The notes beneath the pieces are model-generated. The model made no database searches. It worked only from the letters and a program-made list of their open reading frames with translations, and was not told the origin of the DNA. Position numbers and translations under genes: made by a program. A stretch of DNA of 64,000 nucleotides, from the NCBI GenBank assembly GCA_025024175.1, contig QCXZ01000041.1, forward strand, positions 10,969,786-11,033,785. Direction: 5' to 3'. Shown here piece by piece: positions 55,571 to 64,000 of the stretch (within the stretch, counting starts at the first letter, position 1; the number at the start of each line of letters is the position of its first letter). This DNA is from Rhyzopertha dominica (Eukaryota; Arthropoda; Insecta; Coleoptera; Bostrichidae).

Positions 55571-56399
55571 CAATGGGCAATGAATGTCTTGCACATATTC
55601 CTTATAATTGTAGACCTTGGTGCAAAAACTGGCCAAGTCATAAAAACATTTGTGAGAGAACAAGGAAAAACGCTTGCATTATGCAATCAGTTTAACATGT
55701 TCGAAATTTTTGTTATTAAATATATTTTATTAGTATACTTTGGATTTTTCTAATTTTTGCATATAACAGTCAGGACTAGCTGAAAATACAAACCCCATAC
55801 AAAAAGTTAATTTCGTTCAAAAATGGACTTGGCCAGTTTTTGCACCAAGTATACAGAAGATGTCTAGCTTACCTCAATAAATGTTCACACTGTTTTGAAA
55901 AATTTGTCTGCTTCAGCTGAAAACTGATCTACTAGATTTTAAGGAAGTCATAAAAAGTATTTTTTTATACGAACGAGGTATTGACATTGACGATAGCATA
56001 TTAATTTTCCCGTTCTGTCATTTAAAAAAATTTGGTAGAAAATCAAGAAGCATTTTTTACATTACATACTGGAAAAAAGGGGACTCACTTCATTCAGAAA
56101 ACAACCAGTGTTTGCTTTAGGGAATTGCTGAAAATAGCATAGTACTATTCTTGCTATTCCTGTACATAATCCAGCCTTCAAAAAGTTTTTTTTTCCTGAT
56201 AAATATCCAGTTGACTATAACAGGCCATGGGAAGTATAGAGCCTCTTAATTTTTAAATAATTTTTATTAATTTTTTAAATCAGTTTTTATCAGGAAATAA
56301 ATTGCTTTAAACACGGAAATTTTTTATTTCCTTAAAAGTTCAAAATGACTCGATTACTGAAGCGGTGTTAATCCTCACTTGACGTGGGACACACACTCA

Positions 56400-56625
56400 A
56401 GACCATCAGCAGGATGGTGCTCTTCTACATTATCCTGCTCGTCGGGCAATTCTTTGTTGACAATTTCCAGGGACATTGGATTAGAAAGACAAGACCTACT
56501 GAATGTCCAACAAGGTCACCAGATCTTACACCCTAGATTTTTGCCCGGGGGAATATACTTCCACTGAGCGGCAAAAAAGCCTACCACACCAGAATGTTTG
56601 AAAAAAGTAATGAAATAGTCATTTA
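56400..56625 (+). pseudogene. Mariner-like transposase fragment
   Basis: The plus strand reads QQDGAPLHYPARRAILC, then QFPGHWIRKTRPTECPTRSP followed by DLTP. (Q)QDGAPxHY holds the second catalytic Asp and SPDLTP the third, with family-typical spacing of about 34 residues between them. Related to but distinct from the copies at 39.5 and 44 kb. Everything upstream is lost. Confidence 0.7.
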
Positions 56626-56679
56626 GTTAAACTCTAAAGTCAACTTGTGAAGTCAGTTTAATACAGTAAACAAATCAAC

Positions 56680-57190
56680 ACCAATACTTCACGTTTTATT
56701 TAATTAATAACCGAACATACATTTCGGTCTTACACGGGCCATCTTCAGTGGTCACAATGCTAAAAACAAATATGTTTTTTGATAAGTTCAAACTACAAAA
56801 ACTCAATATNGGTGCAATCATAATAATAAACTTATACATTATCAAGAAATATCATAAAATACAAAAAAAATACAGTAAAAACTGACAGGTCAGCATCAAA
56901 TTNCTCTACTTAGCTCAACTAATTTAAAATTACTTATCAGGGTGAGGTCGTTATTTAACACTCTACTCTCGTGCTTCTTCATATAATTGGTTTCCAATAT
57001 ATCTAGCTTGTAGGTATTACTCTTTAAAAGGTTTATNTCATCAAAAAACTGTCCAATATCGAAACAGCTTCTTGTGTGTAATTTATGTTCATATAATGAT
57101 TTCTTCAAGCTCAATGATTGGATTGGAACTTCTATTATTTTGCATTTTCTTGAGATCATGATAAATTTTGAATTTGAGCTTGATATTAAA
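56680..57190 (-). pseudogene. Penelope-like endonuclease C-terminal fragment and terminus
   Basis: A minus frame (57159-56896) reads MISRKCKIIEVPIQSLSLKK... then NTYKLDILETNYMKKHESRV and LNNDLTLISNFKLVE. Its KLDxLExxYxxKH...LN pattern fits the end of the PLE GIY-YIG nuclease region. About 150 bases further on the same strand, CTGAAGATGG...GACCGAAATG (56748-56721) resembles the PLE terminal hammerhead. Three N bases. Confidence 0.5.
56721..56748 (-). ncRNA. Weak hammerhead-like motif at Penelope terminus
   Basis: Minus strand CTGAAGA (56748-56742), then GGCC...GACC as an imperfect stem II, then GAAATGT. Core boxes are present but the stem has a C-A mismatch, so it is probably decayed. Confidence 0.35.
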
Positions 57191-57478
57191 AAAAAAATTA
57201 ATTATATTTTGACATTACAGTAAAGATATAAGTGGAAGATGTTTTTGAATGAAACAACTATTTCAAATTCTATAAAATTTTTATTTGCGATTTAATCACC
57301 TCATAAATACCAAAATAGACTCTACAATAATATTGGGATAAGTGTATCGATAGTAAAGTAAAAAAGTCATCACTTATTTTTAATACATTGAAATTTGATA
57401 TCATACACCATTAACATTTTTTAAATGTACACAGGATTTTTCTTAACAATCTAGGTTCACTATCTCTACAAAAGTTAC

Positions 57479-57484
57479 TTTATT
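57479..57484 (-). terminator. Candidate polyadenylation signal of the WD-like gene
   Basis: AATAAA on the minus strand, about 250 bases past the stop codon at 57735. The position suits the 3' end of the gene at 57.7-61.6 kb. Confidence 0.4.
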
Positions 57485-57734
57485 TTAAATCACAATTCCA
57501 AAAAGGTTACTGATGCAACTGTGAGTTGAAAACCACACAAACTGGTAGTACATGGGGATAAATGAGAAATATTGGGTTGTGAAAAACTAATTCCTTAAAC
57601 TCTGAAAAACAACAAACATATACCTTTTTAGGCTATATAATAATAATGACTCAAGTTTTTTGTTACTTTTTTTCTGACATGAATTTGGTTGAAATGCAAC
57701 TATAAAAATACAAACACTTAACAGTCTTTTGCAC

Positions 57735-57941
57735 TTACATTGTACTTATAGAAGCTAAATACATGGGTATTGAAAAGCCAACGATCTCATGTATGCTAAA
57801 ATTAGAAGTTACATAAAACTTCCTTTCCATTTTGGTCTCTTTGACGTCTACAGCAATTATAGGGTGTTGGCCTACTATTTCTTTGTGCTGATAGTTTCTG
57901 ACATCAAAAGTCTTCCAGGAATCTATCTGGTAGAAGTATAC
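57735..57941 (-). CDS. WD-like gene, last visible exon
   Basis: Acceptor ATTGTCTGCAG before 57941. 68 codons then TAA at 57737-57735, ending FSIPMYLASISTM. The stop overlaps a strong donor-like sequence (ACAAT|GTAAGTG), so a further short 3' exon is possible; a frame continuing after TTTTTATAG near 57695 stays open for over 30 codons. Confidence 0.72.
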   Translation of the reverse strand, partial: VYFYQIDSWKTFDVRNYQHKEIVGQHPIIAVDVKETKMERKFYVTSNFSIHEIVGFSIPMYLASISTM

Positions 57942-60900
57942 CTGCAGACAATTATTTAAAGATGTACATTTCAGAAAACTAAACAAAAATGAGAAAAACT
58001 ACTTACAGCTCCTGCATCCACACCAATAACAAACGTATTGCCATAAAGATAAGTGCAAGTTATCAGTCCATGTAATATGTCCCAGCAATCAAAAACTTTT
58101 TGGCTGTATTCATTTTTATTGCCCAAAATGAAGAGTTCTAGGAACTGATTTCGGCAATTTACCTCAGATTTTTGGTTTGCTAAAACAATATGCCAGACTT
58201 AATTGGATCCTTATTACATGACATCAGCATGCCAAACCAGAAGTCTTGCAACGAACAGTGATCTACCAAAGAGCTGCATTGTTATAGTGTTTCAGACACA
58301 TTACTGCAAAGGTGTAGCACCAAAGTAGATAACTATCCTCGGAATGTGCTAATATAGCCAGCCATTGTTATTCCATTATTGTAAAAATCACACATTCCAT
58401 GGCATGCATGTTAATTCAGTGTGTAGGAATACTCTAGAGTGTATGCCAAATTTAAGTGCACATCAAATGATTGATCCAATTTTTGAGAGCCTGGTTTCCT
58501 TACAGATGCCTATTAAAGCACACATGAATTGGGAATGCTTCATAATACATTTTTGGCCATATATACAAAAACAATGCTTTTACAGAATGTATTCTACCTG
58601 TATATTATCTTAATTTCTGTAAGTTTTGTTATCCATATAGCCAAAATTACAGTTACAGAATAAGTCATATCTGGTAAAAACAGCAGTGTTTAAAAAAGTA
58701 ATGTAAGTAAGTCATTCAATAATGATGTGAATAAAAAACAAAATAAAAAAAAGATATAGAAAAAAAATGAAAACATTGCTTTATTGCAATTTATTAAATT
58801 AAAAACAATGTCCAAGAAGTCTTTGATGTTCCTTTCTTTTTAAGTAATTCAAAAGCCTTGAATTCAGTTTCTTCGTTCTTGCATCTTAAGGAATAGTCCT
58901 TGATCAGGTATAGAAATAGAACCTAATTTTTTAAGTAGAAAAAATAAAGTCTCTTCTATATCATTTAATTATAATAATAAACTTGACAAAGTTTTTGTAT
59001 ATTTTCAAATGTATAAAACATATTTTAATTACTGGTATTTGTTACCAAATTTTATTAAGATCCACGGTATGAAATCATAAAACTATACCTTGTTGGCCAC
59101 TTGTTATGGAATAGCATCAAGAAAAATTTGTCCCTACCTAAAGCAAATCCTTTATAAAGTGCATGGAAGAAATTTTGATTTGAAAGTGATATTAAGTGAT
59201 TTTAGTAAACTGTAGTGTTTAAAGAGTGATGAACTGTATTATTAATGGTATAGTGTGGTATATTTCAGAACATAAATTGTAAATTTTTTTCGAACCCGTA
59301 TACAAAATAGAATGTTGTGTTTTTTGTGGCTAGTTTCTTGGTATTATTTTCACTTATTTATGAGTATCACAATTGTCACACAAAATAGAACAACTTTTAA
59401 AAGAGTACAATCTAAATATCGCACATCCACAAAAAAACTCACTTGGATCTTTTTATCCAAACTAAAATCACCAAATGAAAATTTACAAAGAACCCATGTG
59501 ATATACAAAATTAACTGCAACAAATGAGACAGAACATACATAGAACAAACAAAAAAACACCTAGAAACAAGACTTTAACAACACCGACAAACTCCTCGCA
59601 CTTATGAAATTACAAAACATACAAACCAAAAAACATACTTTGATGATTACAGTATTGACACACTGGGACAGGAAAGTAAATAGTTATAAAGTACACTGCT
59701 ACAAGGAATTAACGCATCACCAAAAAATATCAAAAATTTTGATGTTAATTGGTGTCTAAACTACTTGGCCGATATGTATGATTTTTTTCTATGATAGATT
59801 GAATCTTCCACAAAGTAACTTGAGTGCTTATTTTTCACATAAATAATTTGTCAATTTATACTGGGTGTAATAATTATAACATTTTTTTTCCATTAATTCT
59901 TTAACATTGGGGTTAGCGAATTACATTAAAATAAAAAATCAATAGAGTGTGAAAAAATGGAACACAATAATTAGTGGCGAATATTTCCGACTCTGGCCCG
60001 CATAGCATCTTGGCAACAATGACCCATACTTAAAATGAGCTTATGAATTTCATTTTAATCCAGTTTTCCCAGATGTGAATCAGTCTCTGCCCTAAGTCAT
60101 CTAAGTGTGTTCCAGAGATTCCCTAAGGAGCTTTTTGATGACATTTTCTTATAAATAATTTTTTGCCAGCTCATGCTACTTACTTTTAGGATTATAATGC
60201 AATTTTCTTCCAAACTAATGAAAATAATAAAGTAAATTAAAAAAGAGATTGTTAAGAATTTGATTTAAATTACAAATTTTGGTTACCACTGTCAAACTCT
60301 ACAGGTTGTTACAAAGTTATAGAATAAAGTTTTATAATTGTTACACTCTGTATACATTCATGTATGTCTAAGCTGTGCTGTCTGCACCGCAACCAACTGC
60401 AAATAGATCTGCACTGATGAGCTATAATAATAGCGAAATAGATCTATCAGCAGTCGGTTGCGGTGCAAACAGCACAGCATAGACATGCATTTTTATGTAT
60501 GTCGGTTCATGCCTGCTTGCAGAAAGTGCAGTGGGAGCCTGGTGTCAACTTGATGTATGCAGGTGCATGCTAACTTGTCAGGCTAGGTGGCTTTATCATC
60601 ATGTCAGTGTAATGCTGAGAGATGGCATTGCCATCTAAATTCTTATTTAACTAGGACTATTAATTTTATTAGAATTAAATTCTAACATTCCCCTTTATTT
60701 GAATGTAGTTTTTTTTATGATTAGTATGAAATTGGGGAAGTAAGAGGGTTGCAAGAGAAATTTCGACAAGAGGTTTTAAAAACACTCTAGAAGCATTCCT
60801 ACAGACCAATTCTGATGCAATGAAGTAAGTGTTTAAAGACACTGTCCCAATTTGCCTACCAAATAAAAGAATACTTACAGAGCCCAATGATGATATCATC

Positions 60901-61573
60901 CCTGTAAATTCTGCAGTCGTTCATATCATCCCAATACAAATTCTTTAAATTGGATTCGATCCTCGTTTTGTCCTCGACATTCATCGCACTTTGGTATCGT
61001 GAATTGTATTTTAATATCTGCACTTTGCTGTTGACCAGGAAAGTGCAAACGTCTTGCCATATATTCAAGCAAGTGACTTCATTCGGAGAATAGATCCGAA
61101 CGAATGTTATTTCCGAAAGAGNAGTGCCAGTATGGCTATCACAGTTCAGTTCTATAACAGAAATTCGCCCACCTACCTTTTCGTAGCATACATATTTGGA
61201 GAATACGCTGAAAAATTAAAGCGACAGGTGACTGAATAATAAAAAAACTTGGCTAATTATGTACCTGTGAGCTTTTACATCTCTTACTATTAAGGGTTCC
61301 ATGTTACGGTTTTTATATTCTGCAAAAATTAAAGTCTGACAACGATGATAGGCAATTACCAGAAAAAGTTGTGCATTTTCAGACCATTTCTTTTCTAAAT
61401 CTGGAAAGTTATATACTGTATTCCTTTACTACGATGTAAATCGTGCTGTTTACCAGAAACAAATTTGATGCTAGTAACGCGGGCTGATAAATGTCGTTCC
61501 GTATATAACAAGTTCCATTTGTCATTGTAAACTCGTATTCTTCCATCTTCCGATCCTACAGCTATGTACCTCC
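57735..61573 (-). CDS. WD40/beta-propeller-like protein (five exons, 5' end missing)
   Basis: Five minus-strand exons join in one frame of about 321 codons: 61573-61454, 61400-61265, 61207-60879, 58179-58007 and 57941-57735. All intron phases agree and all have GT-AG ends. The first visible exon reads GRYIAVGSEDGRIRVYNDKW, a clear WD40-like blade; the second gives AQLFLVIAYHRCQTLIFAEY; the third GGRISVIELNCDSHTGT and later NLYWDDMNDCRIYRDDIIIG; the fourth QKVFDCWDILHGLITCTYLY with TFVIGVDAGA; the last VYFYQIDSWKTFDVRNYQHK. The repeating V-x-(V/I)-[YWF] strands suggest a scaffold-type propeller. I cannot name the family. The gene converges on gol. Its 5' exons are not in view and may lie beyond 64 kb. 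Confidence 0.78.
58007..58179 (-). CDS. WD-like gene exon
   Basis: Acceptor ATTGTTTTAG and donor GTAAGT; 2 + 57 codons reading NQKSEVNCRNQFLELFILGN, then KNEYSQKVFDCWDILHGLIT and so on to IGVDAGA. Confidence 0.8.
58180..59310. other. Intron of the WD-like gene, nothing recognised
   Basis: AT-rich intron sequence with no supported gene or element. Confidence 0.35.
59312..59700 (+). pseudogene. Penelope-like GIY-YIG endonuclease fragment
   Basis: The plus strand reads LTWIFLSKLKSPNENLQRTH then VIYKINCNK*DRTYIEQTKK followed by HLETRL*QHRQTP and later FDDYSIDTLGQESK. The CxxC, Y-I-x-Q-T-K, LETRLxxHR and FDxxxIxxLxQESK blocks are the PLE nuclease in order. Two in-frame stops (one replacing the second Cys) and Glu for the Gly of YIGQT show decay. 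It lies in the WD-like gene's intron. Confidence 0.72.
59861..60350 (-). mobile_element. Internally deleted Tc1-like transposon
   Basis: Ends CTGGGTGTAATAATTATAA and (inverse) CAGAGTGTAACAATTATAA are inverted and each is bordered by TA (59859-59860 and 60351-60352), the Tc1/mariner target. On the minus strand 60120-59960 reads the C-terminus of a Tc1-type transposase: LWNTLR then EIHKLILSMGHCCQDAMRAR and VGNIRH. Catalytic parts are deleted, leaving about 490 bases. Confidence 0.7.
60360..60490. repeat. 130-bp palindrome enclosing a hammerhead-like core
   Basis: Left arm 60360-60400 and right arm 60450-60490 pair over 41 bases with four mismatches (for example GCACCGCAACC with GGTTGCGGTGC, and GCTGTGCTGT with ACAGCACAGC). 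The 49-base centre holds CTGATGAGCTAT...ATAGCGAAA. No flanking direct repeat is evident. It lies 10 bases from the end of the Tc1-like remnant. It could be a MITE or a small ribozyme-bearing retroelement. Confidence 0.85.
60409..60453 (+). ncRNA. Candidate hammerhead ribozyme (type I topology)
   Basis: CTGATGA (60414-60420), stem II GCTAT/ATAGC (60421-60425 with 60430-60434, loop AATA), GAAA (60435-60438), a short stem III ATA(G)/(C)TAT (60438-60447) and an AUC cleavage triplet ending at C60448. Stem I: CTGC (60409-60412) pairs GCAG (60450-60453), but the pair next to the core is an A-A mismatch (60413/60449). Beyond an internal loop stem I would continue into the long palindrome arms. All invariant core bases are present. 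Confidence 0.65.
60491..60878. other. Intron of the WD-like gene, nothing recognised
   Basis: No supported feature; ends at the donor of the 60879-61207 exon. Confidence 0.4.
60879..61207 (-). CDS. WD-like gene exon
   Basis: Acceptor TTAATTTTTCAG and donor GTAAGT; 329 bases, open throughout, from VFSKYVCYEKVGGRISVIEL to RIYRDDIIIGL. One N at about 61122 leaves one residue unknown. Separated from the next exon upstream by a 57-base intron. Confidence 0.8.
61265..61400 (-). CDS. WD-like gene exon
   Basis: Acceptor ACTTTCCAG and donor GTACAT; reads DLEKKWSENAQLFLVIAYHR, then CQTLIFAEYKNRNMEPLIVR and DVKAH. Flanking introns are only 53 and 57 bases. Confidence 0.8.
61454..61573 (-). CDS. WD-like gene, first visible exon
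   Basis: Acceptor GTTTTTAG and donor GTAAAC; RYIAVGSEDGRIRVYNDKWN then LLYTERHLSARVTSIKFVS. The frame is also open for 12-16 codons upstream of the acceptor, so the exon could start further right. GSEDGRIRVY is a classic WD-blade motif. Confidence 0.78.
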
Positions 61574-61919
61574 CTAAAAACTTTTTATTGTATAGTATCC
61601 CAAATGAAGTAAAATTATATTACTCTGCTATTGTTTAAAAACTTAAATACTTCTACAACGGGCAGTTATTGGGGATCATAGCCCAAGTCTGGTGTGCAGG
61701 GTTAGGGAATGTGCAGGGCAGTATTCTGTTGGGCAGGGAGACATTTGGGACAATTTTTGTAATCTTTTTAATTGCTCCTCAGCTAATGTGGATCTGTGAA
61801 TTTTTAGAACAGTATAGAAGAGGTGTAAGTGGAATATTCTCCAATATATTTGGGTGGTAGTGGTCAATTATGTAATAGTAGCATTTTGTAGAATTTCATA
61901 AACATGTACCAGTTCAGAT

Positions 61920-64000
61920 TAACAATTATCTAGTGAAAATTCTTGTGGAACAATTACGGATCTCAATAAAACTACACAAACATTCAGTTATACTGGGAGC
62001 AGTATATAGAGCACCTTCCACCCCGATAACTTCACTAAATGAAATTGAACTTGTACTGTCTAATTTATATCCAGAACACAATATTTACATAACAGCAAGT
62101 GATCTTGATATAGAGCTATTACAAACAAACTCTAACACACAGAAACTGTATAATTTATTATTGAGTTTCTCTATAAAACAAACAATCATGGAGCCAACTA
62201 AAATTACCGAACATTCAGCTACACTTCTTGATGTGATTTGTGTACCATAAAGTATATCCGTATGTAAAAGTAGTTATATTGATTTCGACCACCAGACTGA
62301 CCACCTTTTGACATATTATTTGCCTTGTATATTGTCTATCAAAAGCCAAAACCTGTATGGAGAACATAATACAGGAATTATTCAAAGTTCAACATTATGG
62401 ATTTTGTGAACCACAAGAATTCGACACACTGGGATCAGGTCAACCAAGGCCATGATATCAATCACTCTCTGCATATGCTCAACAGCATGATTCCTTCTAT
62501 CTTAGACATTAATGATCCCAATAAAATAGCCAAGTCTAAATGGAGGCGTCCAAAAACCAAATATAACCCACAAATTGCGAAAAATGATTAAAATAAGAAA
62601 TGAAGCACGAAAAAAATACCTGCAGGGGCATATGTAAAGCACCAGATTAATAAAAATCATTGCAACATGAAAGGGCTATGGTCGCAGATTACATCAATGA
62701 CTGCCCGGGCAAAAAAGTCATGTGTATCTGCGGAGGAATTGGGAAGTCCAGAGGAACTCAACACTTTGCGATTATGACACCACCAACACCCCCTAATCCA
62801 GTTACATTAACCTGCTACCTGAATAATATATCTTCAAAACAGCAGAGAAAATGTTCTATCAATGGACAAGATGTAATAATAATAAAAATAATTATTGACA
62901 TAAACGCTGAAGCATATGGTGTTGACGGTATCAAATCTAAAATGCTAAAGCTATTATGCCCATATATAGCAACACCAATTACACAACTAGTTAACAGATG
63001 TTTTGAGGAGAGTCTTATAGGTACCTGACACACGAAAAAATCTGTTATCACCCCTTAGCAAAAATAAGTTACCCAAAAAGCTCCAAAGATTTTAGACCTA
63101 CAATGTCCAAACTGATTGAGAGAGCAGTGACAAACCAACTTGCATGCCATCTGGAATCAAATTCTATTTTGCTAGTTATCCAATCAAGCATTCAGGACAA
63201 TCACAGCACTGCTGAAAGTAGTGAATGAGCTTGCTAAAAACACTGACCACTCCCTTGGAACCTTTTTGGTTCTCTTGGCATTCAATGTTGTCAATCACGA
63301 ACTTCTACCAGCAAAACTAAAGTATTATGGTGCTGATGAGCTCTCTGTTAAGTGAGTCGACAGTTTTCTTGCAAATCAAGTACAGCAAACAAAAATGAAA
63401 AATGTCATATCTAAAGAAGTAAATATAACAAGAGGAGTACCACAAGGAGGCATTTTAAGTGCCATATTATTTAGTATAAATACTAGCGACGTACCTGACG
63501 AGCTGTCACCCAATTGCGGTGTCCATATGTATGCTGATGACACACAGCTTTAAATATAAACAAAATATACTGAGCCTGATTGTGTTATAAGAAACCTGAA
63601 TGAAAATCTTAAAAAAGTTGCTATCTGGTCAGCAAATAATGGTTTACTGCTAAGCTCATGTAAATCAGTTGCAATGTGTATCACATCAAAATCTAAGAAC
63701 AAAAGGCTACTTGGTAGTATAATGTACCCATTACTATTAAGAGCAAAAAAATAGCAACGGTAGAACCTATTAGAGATCTAAGCATTGTTACTGACTCTAA
63801 CTTATCGTTTGAGAGACATGTAAGCATGAAACTCTCAGTAGTACATAGTAAACTAAAAGCAATATATGGACTGAAACAAATATTACCATCAGAAACAAAA
63901 TGGTTTCTGGTCATTGGTCAATGCATTTGTCCTCTCACATCTATACTATGGAAGTCCAGTCTACTATTATTTCCTAACACAAGAGTTTAAACATAAGCTT
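61920..64000 (+). pseudogene. Non-LTR retrotransposon (Jockey/CR1-like), broken and cut by window edge
   Basis: On the plus strand an endonuclease end (61933-62250) reads SVILGAVYRAPSTPITSLNE and later ASDLDIELLQTNSNTQKLYN with IMEPTKITEHSATLLDVICV, the (Y)RxPS..DxNxxLL..SAT..D(L)I pattern of AP-type endonucleases (the usual GDFN is SDLD). A linker (62397-62591) is followed by reverse transcriptase pieces: YGVDGIKSKMLKLL (about 62920), DFRPTMSKLIERAVTNQL (about 63090), LLAFNVVNHELLPAKLKYYG (about 63270), ITRGVPQGGILSAILFSI (about 63425) and YADDTQL (63530). Stops and frameshifts interrupt it repeatedly. The 3' part continues beyond 64000. Confidence 0.85.

Noticed and set aside
55021..55663. 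173-codon minus-strand frame (MFSHKCFYDLASFCTK...)
   Set aside because: It is a hydrophobic, low-complexity shadow of the plus-strand non-LTR fragment, which has a recognisable pattern.
56379..56567. 62-codon plus frame MTWDTHSRPSAGWCSS...
   Set aside because: Another frame of the same DNA reads QQDGAPLHY...SPDLTP, a mariner transposase, so this one is a shadow.
60360..60490. tRNA or simple terminator hairpin
   Set aside because: No cloverleaf, anticodon arm or T-loop; the long arms and central CTGATGA/GAAA fit a hammerhead better.

Overview
This is a fragment of an animal nuclear genome, almost certainly insect. It is AT-rich, with split genes, GT-AG introns, no bacterial-style gene packing, and dense transposon remnants of arthropod type (Penelope-like elements, mariner, IS630/Tc1-like, MULE, hAT, Harbinger, non-LTR). 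Scattered single N bases indicate a draft assembly.

Three host loci are visible. (1) The 5' coding exon of an unidentified gene on the minus strand at the left edge (1-118). (2) Seven exons of goliath (gol), a membrane RING-H2 E3 ubiquitin ligase, on the plus strand from 4516 to 51503. They cover the end of the PA domain, the transmembrane helix, the RING-H2 finger and the C-terminal tail. Signal peptide and first PA exons are not seen and probably lie to the left. (3) A beta-propeller/WD40-like gene on the minus strand from 61573 down to about 57735, convergent with gol; its 5' exons are not found.

The rest is intron and intergenic DNA. The 30-kb gol intron between the PA exon and the transmembrane exon holds a non-autonomous hAT element (7.7-8.9 kb), a 0.45-kb tandem duplication (9.7-10.6 kb), a ~126/253-bp satellite (11.8-14.8 kb), decayed IS630-like and MULE transposases (16.8-19.2 kb), a 132-bp satellite of about 43 copies (21.4-27.1 kb), a Harbinger MITE (28.0 kb), a 3' Penelope fragment (31.9-32.3 kb) and a possible solo LTR (33.1-33.5 kb). 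Later gol introns hold an IS630-like transposon (37.0-38.35 kb), two long-TIR mariner-like copies in opposite orientation (39.5-41.2 and 44.0-45.7 kb), a mariner split by a fold-back insertion (47.1-48.2 kb), a second fold-back insertion (48.65-48.86 kb) and a Penelope 3' part (49.7-50.9 kb). Downstream lie non-LTR, mariner and Penelope fragments (55-57.2 kb). The WD gene's intron holds Penelope and Tc1 remnants plus a palindrome. A broken non-LTR retrotransposon with a YADD reverse transcriptase motif runs off the right end.

The most interesting signal is a set of hammerhead-ribozyme-like motifs. One, at 60409-60453, has CTGATGA, a perfect 5-bp stem II, GAAA and an AUC cleavage triplet, inside a 130-bp palindrome. 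Others, of the form CTGANGA - stem II - GAAACGTC, recur at Penelope-like element ends and in the two fold-back insertions, which are flanked by 13- and 15-bp target duplications.
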